From assembly GCF_040538665.1 (NCBI RefSeq), contig NZ_JBEWXT010000001.1:701001-765000 (forward strand): 64,000 nucleotides of DNA. Reading direction: 5' to 3'. Below are positions 42,608 to 49,919 of this stretch, piece after piece. The stretch is from Aureibaculum sp. 2308TA14-22. Its GTDB lineage: Bacteria > Bacteroidota > Bacteroidia > Flavobacteriales > Flavobacteriaceae. How positions within the stretch are numbered: the stretch's first letter is position 1; every line of letters begins with the position of its first letter. The notes under the pieces are model-generated. The model was not told the origin of the DNA, ran no database searches, and saw only the letters and a list, made by a program, of their open reading frames with translations. Both the position numbers and the translations under genes were made by a program.

Positions 42608-43306
42608 TTATTCTATAGAGAAATCAAAATAAGTATCAGGATAAGGCTCTTTAGCTAACGTAAAATGCCACCATTCTTTTTCATGTGGCTTAAAACCGTG
42701 TTTTACCATTCTACGTTGTAACATTAATCGAATGGAACGTTGGTTTTTGGTAACGTTTTTATAATTTACATTAGATCTTTCATCAAATAAATCAAAATCA
42801 CTACCTAAGTCTAATATATGTCCAGTTTTTAAAGATACTATGGTTAAATCTACCGTACTTCCTCTACTATGTCCAGATTTAGCGGAAATATATTCCTCTT
42901 TAAATAAATCCTTTTTATCTATGTTAGGATAGTATTTTTCTTTCATTTTGGTGTCAGTGGTATCTTGTGCCCATTTTATAAATTGATTAACAGCACGCTG
43001 TGGTCTGTAAGCATCAAACACCAATAGGCCAAAGCCTAATTTTTCAAATTCTTGTTGTACTTTCTTTAATGCCTCTGCAGCCTCTACGGTTAAGATACAT
43101 TTAGGTTTGTTGTACCCATCGATTGGTCGTCCAATAAAGTTATTATCTGAATAATAACGTAAATCGGTTCTTAATTTAGGGATAACCTCTTTTACATAAA
43201 CAAAACCTTCAGGTAGCGTACCTGATTTATTCTGAGCTTGAATTTGAACAGAAATACTAACTAATACTATAACTGATAAAAGTTTTATGAAATTTAAAAT
43301 TTTCAT
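42608..43306 (-). CDS. D-alanyl-D-alanine dipeptidase (M15D, VanX/DdpX-like)
   Basis: 232 residues from ATG 43306, where a signal peptide begins (MKILNFIKLLSVIVLVSISVQIQAQ); the longer frame is not needed. Zinc site: SGHSRGSTVDLTI (SxHxxGxxxD) and EWWHFTL (ExxH), with VFDAYRPQRAVNQF upstream, all VanX hallmarks. It hydrolyses D-Ala-D-Ala. In a Gram-negative periplasm this serves cell-wall dipeptide recycling rather than vancomycin resistance; no vanHA-like genes adjoin. Confidence 0.92.
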   Translation of the reverse strand: MKILNFIKLLSVIVLVSISVQIQAQNKSGTLPEGFVYVKEVIPKLRTDLRYYSDNNFIGRPIDGYNKPKCILTVEAAEALKKVQQEFEKLGFGLLVFDAYRPQRAVNQFIKWAQDTTDTKMKEKYYPNIDKKDLFKEEYISAKSGHSRGSTVDLTIVSLKTGHILDLGSDFDLFDERSNVNYKNVTKNQRSIRLMLQRRMVKHGFKPHEKEWWHFTLAKEPYPDTYFDFSIE

Positions 43307-43538
43307 TAATTTAATCTTTTGGGTTAAGAGTTTAACGCTAAAGTATTCAATATATTTTATAAAAAAGTGTAATGGCAAGTGAGTAGTAAGGTAATAAGCT
43401 TAACTATTACAAGCTTTAAAAAATAAAATTTTCATTATTTATCAATTAAAAAAGTTACCATTCAAACTTTAAATATAAAGGTAAGATAGAACCTCAAATA
43501 GGTTTTATCACTATATTTAAGCAAAATTTAAGAGTAAA

Positions 43539-44621
43539 ATGGATCAAAAATTAATGTCTAAGAAAAAGCCTGCCTTTCCTATTACGGATAAGCTTTCAAA
43601 TTATCTTACCAAACATGGCAGGAATATTAAGATCCCTATTTTTTATGAAGATTTGTTGCGTTTTCAGGGAGCAGTAGAAATTTTTGATGAAGATGGAAAC
43701 GATACGTTGTGGGTCAGTGTATATTTTGCAGAACATGAACGCGATGAGATAGAAATGAGCTTAAAACGTATTTATACCATTTTAAATGCTGATGGTAGTG
43801 ATACTATGATACCTTATTTGAATATTGATAGCATTGATTTTTGCACTTTTGGCAATTCAAAACCATTTAGAATTAAGGTTAGAAATATTTTAAATGACAA
43901 TTACCTCTTTTTTTATATTAAAAAAGCAGATGCATCACGTATTTATGGGTTGGAGCTTGAACACTTATTATCACCAAATTATATTTATTTTCTAGTTTAT
44001 AAAGATACTTTAATTGAAGAGCATATCTCAGGAATACCAGGCGATACTTTTATTGAAAAACATTTAGATTTATGTTCGGAACAAGACAAAAGAGCTATAG
44101 CGAAAGAGTTTGTAAAGTTTAACGAACGTTGTTTTGTGCGTTTATTAGGTGACATGCGTTCCTATAATTATGTAATGGTTTTGACTCATGACTTTGATAG
44201 AATTCAATATAGAATTAGAGCTATTGATTTTGATCAACAAAGTTTTGAGGGCAACCCAAAAGTTTATAAGCCCCAATTTTTAAAAGAGAATAACAAGCTG
44301 GTAGAAATGACTACTGATGTTTTGCGAAGAGAATCAATTGACCAATATAAATTAGAAGAACGTTCTTTATTAGCTAAAAGAGCCACAAGTGAACAAACAA
44401 GATTAGATGAGGTGTTGAATTGCATGGGTAATGATGTATTATCCTCGACCGAGAAAATAAAAGAACTTAAAAATGGACTGTTAGAATTAACCGGTGATGT
44501 TAATTTTAAAAAATCTGAGAGTATGGGTGAAATATTAAAAAGTGCATTAAATTTTGTGAATAGAAATTATCAAAACTTAAATCCTTATATTATTAGAAAT
44601 AATCAGATTGATAAAATTTAA
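43539..44621 (+). CDS. Uncharacterised protein with kinase-like catalytic residues
   Basis: 360 residues, no signal peptide or membrane segment. No named family recognised. The central part shows a possible protein-kinase/APH-like core: lysines in FFYIKKAD (about 128-129), a glutamate in GLELEHLL (139-141), a hinge-like LVYKDTLIEEHISGIPGDTFI, then LLGDMRSYNYVMV with Asp205 and Asn210 spaced as in HxDxxxxN, and IRAIDFDQQ with Asp230 at the DFG position. The C-terminus is helical. The residue spacing is suggestive, but this is inference. Monocistronic and convergent with the S1/P1 nuclease gene, with abutting stop codons. Confidence 0.7.
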   Translation: MDQKLMSKKKPAFPITDKLSNYLTKHGRNIKIPIFYEDLLRFQGAVEIFDEDGNDTLWVSVYFAEHERDEIEMSLKRIYTILNADGSDTMIPYLNIDSIDFCTFGNSKPFRIKVRNILNDNYLFFYIKKADASRIYGLELEHLLSPNYIYFLVYKDTLIEEHISGIPGDTFIEKHLDLCSEQDKRAIAKEFVKFNERCFVRLLGDMRSYNYVMVLTHDFDRIQYRIRAIDFDQQSFEGNPKVYKPQFLKENNKLVEMTTDVLRRESIDQYKLEERSLLAKRATSEQTRLDEVLNCMGNDVLSSTEKIKELKNGLLELTGDVNFKKSESMGEILKSALNFVNRNYQNLNPYIIRNNQIDKI

Positions 44622-45404
44622 TTATCCAAAAATATCTTCTAATATTTTTGCCAATCGGATACCGCCAATTTGTAATTGTTTTCTAACGGTTTTAAAATAA
44701 TCGTAGTTATATTGATAACGTAAGTTTTCACCTATCTCTACAGAACCGTAAACTTCTTTTGTCAATTTATGCATGCCATTTACCCAATCAACTACTGATC
44801 CTTTTTTAATAACCTTAATCTGTTCTTTTGATAAATCCTCGGCATTTTCTGCCAATTCTAAATAACTCATGCCCCATTCTTCAATCATATTTTCATCCCA
44901 TACTCTATGTAAATTTGTACCTCTACCAAACCACTGTACTTGTATGGTGTTGCCACCTTTGTCTTCGGCTCTGCCAACATGCATTGGTTGATGCAGATCA
45001 CCTACTAAATGCACTAGCATCTTTAAGTAAAAAACCTTGTCTTCTTTAGAGCTATTCTCGTCTTTCAAAACTTCAACACATTTATTAATTCCTGTAACCA
45101 AATCACCTTTTGGGTTTTTTTCGGATGTTTCATAAGTTTTATCAAAAGGCATGTTCACATAATGCCATGTATAGAATTTGTCATATTTTCTATCTGATTT
45201 TATTTCGTCTCCATAAGTTGAAACAAAGGCCAGACTTTGCCCATCAAGTAACTTGTCAATTTTTTTAAGCACTCTTTTCTTTAGGTAACTCTCTGCAATT
45301 TCTCCTGTTGCTCTATGACCGGTTGGTCCCCAATCAGTAACTGAAGCAAATATGGAACTTGAAATAAACAATGCTGATAAAAAAAGTGAAATTTTTGAAC
45401 TCAT
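44622..45404 (-). CDS. S1/P1 nuclease family protein
   Basis: 260 residues from ATG 45404, which starts a signal peptide (MSSKISLFLSALFISSSIFAS). Zinc ligands of the S1/P1 family follow: WGPTGHR, STYGDEIKSD, WHYVNMP, HLVGDLHQPMHVG and NLHRVWDENMIEEW. It cleaves single-stranded DNA/RNA and may dephosphorylate 3'-nucleotides in the periplasm or outside the cell. In fungal enzymes the mature N-terminal Trp binds zinc; here several residues (VTD) precede the equivalent Trp after the probable cleavage site, so processing may differ. Confidence 0.9.
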   Translation of the reverse strand: MSSKISLFLSALFISSSIFASVTDWGPTGHRATGEIAESYLKKRVLKKIDKLLDGQSLAFVSTYGDEIKSDRKYDKFYTWHYVNMPFDKTYETSEKNPKGDLVTGINKCVEVLKDENSSKEDKVFYLKMLVHLVGDLHQPMHVGRAEDKGGNTIQVQWFGRGTNLHRVWDENMIEEWGMSYLELAENAEDLSKEQIKVIKKGSVVDWVNGMHKLTKEVYGSVEIGENLRYQYNYDYFKTVRKQLQIGGIRLAKILEDIFG

Positions 45405-45448
45405 ACTAAAGATTTTGTACAAAAATAGGAAATTAATTGGTGATATTA

Positions 45449-45481
45449 TTTGCAAATATCAAAAATAATGTTATATCTTTG
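45449..45481 (+). promoter_or_regulatory. Promoter of the SPFH cassette
   Basis: TTTG at 45449-45452 and TATCTTTG at 45474-45481, 21 bp apart: an almost ideal Bacteroidetes -33/-7 promoter. The SPFH gene ATG lies 59 bp after the -7 box, leaving an A/T-rich leader. Confidence 0.62.
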
Positions 45482-45540
45482 TGATATCAAATTAATATCA
45501 TAATAAATTTACAAACAAACTAATATTAAATCTTAATACA

Positions 45541-46395
45541 ATGAAAGAAGAGAAAATTATAAAAGTGCCCAACGGTTATTTCATGTTGTTTTTTGCCCTC
45601 GTTTTAATTGGCGGTGGTATTTACGGATTCATCAATATCGATATTGCATTTGTTATAGCAGTAGTTATTGGAATTTTTTTACTGCCAGGATTTTTCTTGG
45701 TAAACCCTAATACATCAAAAGTGTTGTTGCTTTTTGGTAAATATGTAGGTACGGTTAAAGAAAATGGTTTCTTTTGGGCTAACCCGTTTTATACCAAAAG
45801 AAAAATTTCTTTAAGGGCAAGTAATTTTGATAGCGAACGAGTAAAGGTAAATGACAAGTTAGGTAATCCGATAATGATTAGTACCATTTTAGTATGGCGT
45901 GTACAAAACACTTATAAAGCCGCTTTTGATGTTGATAATTTTGAGAATTTTGTACGTGTACAAAGTGATGCAGCGGTACGGAAATTGGCAAGTTTATATC
46001 CTTACGATAATTTTGCGGACGAAGGGTTGGATGAGGATATTACGTTGCGTGCTAGTGTAAATGAGGTAAGTGAGGCTTTGGAAGAAGAACTTTCTGAACG
46101 TTTGGCAATGGCAGGTATTGAGGTGCTGGAAGCTAGAATTGGTTACTTGGCGTATGCCCAAGAAATTGCAAATGCTATGTTAAAGCGTCAGCAAGCTACT
46201 GCTATTGTTGCTGCTAGACATAAGATTGTTGAAGGTGCAGTGAGTATGGTAGAAATGGCTTTGGACGAATTAAGCAAAAAAGATATTGTAGATCTTGATG
46301 AAGAGCGAAAAGCCACTATGGTAAGCAATTTAATGGTGATTTTATGTTCCGATAAAGATGCTACGCCCGTATTGAACACAGGTACTTTAACATAA
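45541..46395 (+). CDS. SPFH/band 7 domain membrane protein
   Basis: 284 residues. Two N-terminal hydrophobic segments (about 12-33 and 35-53) are followed by a prohibitin-like SPFH domain (VNPNTSKVLLLFGKYVGTVKENGFFWANPFYTKRKISLRASNFDSERVKVNDKLGNPIMISTILVWRV) and a helical/coiled C-terminus (MLKRQQATAIVAARHKIVEGAVSMVEMALDEL). These proteins form large membrane-attached oligomers. It heads a same-strand cluster with a DUF4177 peptide, a PH-like membrane protein, a small secreted peptide and an Arc-type protein. Confidence 0.9.
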   Translation: MKEEKIIKVPNGYFMLFFALVLIGGGIYGFINIDIAFVIAVVIGIFLLPGFFLVNPNTSKVLLLFGKYVGTVKENGFFWANPFYTKRKISLRASNFDSERVKVNDKLGNPIMISTILVWRVQNTYKAAFDVDNFENFVRVQSDAAVRKLASLYPYDNFADEGLDEDITLRASVNEVSEALEEELSERLAMAGIEVLEARIGYLAYAQEIANAMLKRQQATAIVAARHKIVEGAVSMVEMALDELSKKDIVDLDEERKATMVSNLMVILCSDKDATPVLNTGTLT

Positions 46396-46448
46396 AAAAC
46401 GCCTCAAGATAGCTATCGGGGCAACCTTCTACGAAAGGGGGTAGCGTT
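46385..46448 (+). repeat. Palindromic spacer with GATAGCTATC core
   Basis: Between the SPFH and DUF4177 genes: CTCAAGATAGCTATCGGGG contains the 10-bp palindrome GATAGCTATC, followed by a G-run (AAAGGGGGTAGCG). It resembles degenerate cccgatagctatcggg elements. Role unclear. Confidence 0.4.
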
Positions 46449-46477
46449 AAATAGGAATATAAAAAAACAGAAGTAAA

Positions 46478-46636
46478 ATGAAAGAATATAAAGTAGTTAC
46501 TTGGAAACGGGGATTGACAGGGAATAATAGAAAATTAGAAGATACATTAAACCAACATGCACAATCAGGTTGGACGGTCCGCCATATTGCAGAACAATCT
46601 ACTAGGATAGTTTTTGAAAGGGATAAAAACAGATAG
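46478..46636 (+). CDS. DUF4177-like small protein
   Basis: 52 residues starting MKEYKVVTWKRGLTG, continuing LEDTLNQHAQSGWTVRHI and ending RIVFERDKNR. The E-Y-K-V start, the LExxLNxxAxxGW motif and the closing beta strand match DUF4177. The frame is complete with ATG and TAG. It sits 82 bp after the SPFH gene in the same direction. Function unknown; probably a small cytoplasmic partner of its neighbours. Confidence 0.72.
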   Translation: MKEYKVVTWKRGLTGNNRKLEDTLNQHAQSGWTVRHIAEQSTRIVFERDKNR

Positions 46637-46672
46637 TTTGGGTGTGATTTCCAAATTTAAATCTAATTTATA

Positions 46673-47197
46673 ATGAAAATTTTCAGAGAAAAACAAAAAT
46701 TTAATCAGTGGTGGCTTTATATTATTATCGGAGCTTCTTTATTGGCAATGATAATTCCTGTAGCTATAAATTCTGAAGAAATACTTCAAGATAAAGTTGC
46801 TAAAATAGCTCTGTCTATTTCATTTTTATTGACCTTAGCTGCAATTCTTATAATACGCATGATAACACTGCATACAAGAATTGACGAAAAAGGAATACAT
46901 TATAGATTTACTCCTTTTCATAGAAAGCAATACTTAATAGCTTGGAGTGATATTAGCAATGTGTATGTGAGAAAATATAATGCAATTTCGGAGTATGGTG
47001 GTTGGGGATATAGAGGTAATATTTTAAGATCTAGCGGCAAAGTATCTAATGGTAAAGCATACAACATTAAAGGTAACCAAGGCATTCAAATAGAATTAAC
47101 CAATGGAAAAAAAATGTTAATAGGAACACAAAAAGAAGTTGAAGTTCAAAGGGTTTTAGATACTTATCAATCAAAATTTATAAAAACTACAGAATGA
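46673..47197 (+). CDS. Membrane protein with PH-like domain (DUF6141-like)
   Basis: 174 residues. Two transmembrane helices (about 12-31 and 45-64) precede a beta-rich domain resembling bacterial PH folds: RIDEKGIHYRFTPFHRKQYLIAWSDISNVYVRKYN, YGGWGYRGNILRS, YNIKGNQGIQIELTNGKKMLIGTQKEVEVQRVLD. The GGWG and IGT motifs recall DUF6141 proteins; that name is from memory. Overlaps the next gene by 4 bp (ATGA). Part of the SPFH cassette. Confidence 0.65.
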   Translation: MKIFREKQKFNQWWLYIIIGASLLAMIIPVAINSEEILQDKVAKIALSISFLLTLAAILIIRMITLHTRIDEKGIHYRFTPFHRKQYLIAWSDISNVYVRKYNAISEYGGWGYRGNILRSSGKVSNGKAYNIKGNQGIQIELTNGKKMLIGTQKEVEVQRVLDTYQSKFIKTTE

Positions 47198-47424
47198 AAA
47201 TTATAGTTATTATGTTGTGTTTTTGTATAACCATTATTGGATATGCACAAGAAAATAATTATAAAGGAAAAGAATTGAATATTCCATCCGAAAAGGTAAC
47301 TATTAAAAGTGCTTTAATAACGCAAAAAACTAATATTTATATTAATGGTGATTTACCAATTAGTGAAAAATTGGTAACAGGAGTTGCAAAATTTATCAAC
47401 CAAAAAGTGGTGGTAAAGAAGTAG
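47194..47424 (+). CDS. Small exported protein of the SPFH cassette
   Basis: 76 residues: a signal peptide (MKIIVIMLCFCITIIGYAQ) and a mature portion of about 57 residues with no cysteines and no recognised domain. It starts inside the stop of the upstream PH-like gene (ATGA overlap), which supports it being real and co-translated. Function unknown. Confidence 0.6.
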   Translation: MKIIVIMLCFCITIIGYAQENNYKGKELNIPSEKVTIKSALITQKTNIYINGDLPISEKLVTGVAKFINQKVVVKK

Positions 47425-47432
47425 TATATATT

Positions 47433-47600
47433 ATGGCTAAGAAAAAAGCATTTGCATTACGGATAAATGAGGAAACTTTTAAAGCTATTGAAAAATGGGC
47501 TGCTGATGAATTTCGAAGCACCAATGGTCAAATAGAGTGGATGTTGCAGCGGAGTTTAAAAGAGGCGAAGCGGGAGCCTAAGAAAAAAGAAAAAGAGTAA
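47433..47600 (+). CDS. Arc-like ribbon-helix-helix DNA-binding protein
   Basis: 55 residues: MAKKKAFALRINEETFKAI begins with the beta strand of an Arc/MetJ fold, then KWAADEFRSTNGQIEWMLQRSLKEA supplies the two helices, and a basic tail ends the protein. The size and motif NGQIEWMLQRSL match Arc family regulators. It lies 8 bp after the small secreted protein gene and closes the cassette, so it may regulate it (inference). Confidence 0.78.
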   Translation: MAKKKAFALRINEETFKAIEKWAADEFRSTNGQIEWMLQRSLKEAKREPKKKEKE

Positions 47601-47632
47601 GAACTTCTTGAAGAGACTTTTATAAAAAATGA

Positions 47633-47640
47633 TATATTTG
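47633..47640 (+). promoter_or_regulatory. Probable -7 box (TATATTTG) of the DUF5916 gene
   Basis: Exact TAnnTTTG match 16 bp before the ATG, with a TTG 22 bp upstream at 47608-47610. The transcript would have a very short leader. Confidence 0.42.
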
Positions 47641-47656
47641 GGGTATTAATCAGCCA

Positions 47657-49852
47657 ATGAAATACCTTAACAACCTTATCTTTCTGACAATTCTGTTATC
47701 CTATTGTATTGTAAACGCACAAAAACAGGTAACAGTAAAGTACATTAGTGAGCCTATAAATATTGATGCTGTTTTAGATGAATCCGCTTGGCAACTGGCT
47801 GATAAGGCAGATAAATTTTGGCAATACTTCCCTTCAGATTCCATACAATCTAAGCAGCAATCGGAAATTAAAATGTTATTTGATGATAATTACTTGTATG
47901 TAGGCATAAAGGTTTTTGCCTCTGGTAATGATTATGTTATTCCTTCATTACGTAGAGACTTTAGAGCGGGTGGTAATGATAATATCAGTTTGTATTTTGA
48001 TACTTTTAATGATGGTACCAATGCCTTTTTCTTCGGTACAAATCCTCAGGGAGTTTTAAGAGAGGCTTTAATTTCTGGTGGCGGGTCAGGTAATAATGGC
48101 TTTGATACGAGCTGGGATACCAAATGGATTGGTGAATCTAAAATATATGATAATTATTATTTAGCTGAGTGGAGAATACCACTTTCGGCTTTCAAATACA
48201 ATGAAGGAGAAACCAAATGGCGTTTTAATAGTTACAGATTTGATACGCAAGACAACGAACGCAGTACTTGGACCCAAATCCCTCAGAATCAACCCATTTT
48301 TAATTTAGCCTATATGGGTGATATGATTTTTGAAAAACCACTCGGTAAGTCTAAGTCACCCATTTCCTTAATTCCATTTATAAATACAGGTGCATATAAA
48401 GATTATGAAGAAAACACTGATGACTTTTCTTTTAAGGTTGGTGGTGATGCAAAAATAACCATCGGTAATAGTATGAACTTAGATTTTACAATCAACCCTG
48501 ATTTTTCTCAGGTAGAGGTTGACCAGCAAGTCACCAATCTTACACGCTTTAGTATCGCTTTGCCCGAAAGGAGGCAATTTTTTGTTGAAAATAGTGATCT
48601 CTTTTCAGATTTTGGTGATAATAGAGATGCAAAACCGTTTTTCTCAAGACGTATTGGTATTGCAGAAGATATTGATGGCAACACTATTGAAAATGATATT
48701 ATAGCAGGCGTAAGGCTTAGTGGAAAGTTAACTAATAATTTAAGATTAGGTATACTAAATATGCAAACTGCAGAAGATGTTGATAATGAGATTGCTGCGA
48801 GTAATAATGCTGTAGTGGCCTTGCAACAAAAAATGTTTAGCCGTTCTAATTTAAGTTTTATGTTTATAAATAAACAAGCAACAAAAGACTATGATTTTCT
48901 AGAAGAAACAGATACTTATAATAGAGTTTTAGGCTTAGAGTATAATCTGGCTTCTGCTGATAATACTTGGTTTGGCGAATATTATTTACACAAATCATTT
49001 TCTCCAAATGTAAAGTCGAAAGATTATTCTTTCGGAGTGTCAACGGAATATAATGCTAAAAACTTTAATGCAAGACTTAGCGGTCGTTTTGTCGATGATA
49101 ATTTCAGGTCGGACCTAGGTTTTGTAAGACGTACAGATATTTTTAAGATAGATCCCAAAATAGGATATAATTTTTGGCCAAAAAAAGGAATATTTAATCA
49201 GCATAGTATTAGTGTTGTTCCCATTTTTATCTGGAAACCAGAACTCAATTTTAAAAATTCTGACTATATTATAATTACAGATTGGGAAAGTAAATTTAAT
49301 AACCAATCAGAATTGACTTTATCAATGTTTAACCGCTATACATATTTATTTGACGAGTTTGACCCTACTAGGTCTGACGATGGAATTCCGTTGCCAGCAG
49401 AGAGTGATTATAGCTATACAAGTTTTGAATTGAGTTACCAATCAGACAGGAGTAAACAGTTCTCTTATGAGCTAGAATCTTCAGTTGGCCAGTTTTATAA
49501 TGGTAACAAATTTTCTTTAGAGGCACAATTAGGATGGCGATTACAGCCTTACTTTTTTGCCTCAGCAAACATAAATTATGATAAAATTAATTTACCGGCT
49601 CCTTATCAAGATGCTTCTATTTGGTTGGTCGGGCCAAAAGCCGATATAACTTTTAGCAAAAAGCTATTTTGGTCAACTTTTGTGCAATACAGTAATCAAC
49701 GTGATAATTTTGGAATTAATTCTAGATTGCAATGGCGGTTTAAACCATTGTCAGATTTATTTATTGTTTATAACGATAACTATTTTGCAAATGGTTTTGC
49801 TCCACGTCAACGGTCGCTATCGATTAAGTTTACCTATTGGATAAGTATTTAA
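47657..49852 (+). CDS. DUF5916 protein: CBM9-like domain plus outer-membrane barrel
   Basis: 731 residues with a signal peptide (LIFLTILLSYCIVNAQ). Residues about 25-225 form a carbohydrate-binding CBM9-like domain (YISEPINIDAVLDESAWQLADKADKFWQYFPSD, LYVGIKVFASG, DNISLYFDTFNDGTNAFFFGTNPQGV, EWRIPLSAFKY). Residues about 230-731 are DUF5916, rich in alternating aromatic strands, ending as an outer-membrane beta-barrel (final ...IKFTYWISI). Family members in Bacteroidetes are outer-membrane proteins of unknown substrate. Monocistronic. Confidence 0.88.
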   Translation: MKYLNNLIFLTILLSYCIVNAQKQVTVKYISEPINIDAVLDESAWQLADKADKFWQYFPSDSIQSKQQSEIKMLFDDNYLYVGIKVFASGNDYVIPSLRRDFRAGGNDNISLYFDTFNDGTNAFFFGTNPQGVLREALISGGGSGNNGFDTSWDTKWIGESKIYDNYYLAEWRIPLSAFKYNEGETKWRFNSYRFDTQDNERSTWTQIPQNQPIFNLAYMGDMIFEKPLGKSKSPISLIPFINTGAYKDYEENTDDFSFKVGGDAKITIGNSMNLDFTINPDFSQVEVDQQVTNLTRFSIALPERRQFFVENSDLFSDFGDNRDAKPFFSRRIGIAEDIDGNTIENDIIAGVRLSGKLTNNLRLGILNMQTAEDVDNEIAASNNAVVALQQKMFSRSNLSFMFINKQATKDYDFLEETDTYNRVLGLEYNLASADNTWFGEYYLHKSFSPNVKSKDYSFGVSTEYNAKNFNARLSGRFVDDNFRSDLGFVRRTDIFKIDPKIGYNFWPKKGIFNQHSISVVPIFIWKPELNFKNSDYIIITDWESKFNNQSELTLSMFNRYTYLFDEFDPTRSDDGIPLPAESDYSYTSFELSYQSDRSKQFSYELESSVGQFYNGNKFSLEAQLGWRLQPYFFASANINYDKINLPAPYQDASIWLVGPKADITFSKKLFWSTFVQYSNQRDNFGINSRLQWRFKPLSDLFIVYNDNYFANGFAPRQRSLSIKFTYWISI

Positions 49853-49892
49853 ACTAAGAGATTGGCCTGACTCAGCTTTTAAACATATTGCA

Positions 49893-49900
49893 TATATTTG
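49893..49900 (+). promoter_or_regulatory. Probable -7 box (TATATTTG) of the M14 peptidase gene
   Basis: Exact TAnnTTTG match 19 bp upstream of the ATG. No TTG at ideal spacing. Confidence 0.4.
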
Positions 49901-49919
49901 AAGTATTAAAAATCATCCC

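Noticed and set aside
42608..43306. Vancomycin-resistance interpretation of the VanX-like dipeptidase
   Set aside because: No D-lactate ligase or dehydrogenase genes nearby, a signal peptide is present, and the host is Gram-negative; a recycling role is more plausible.
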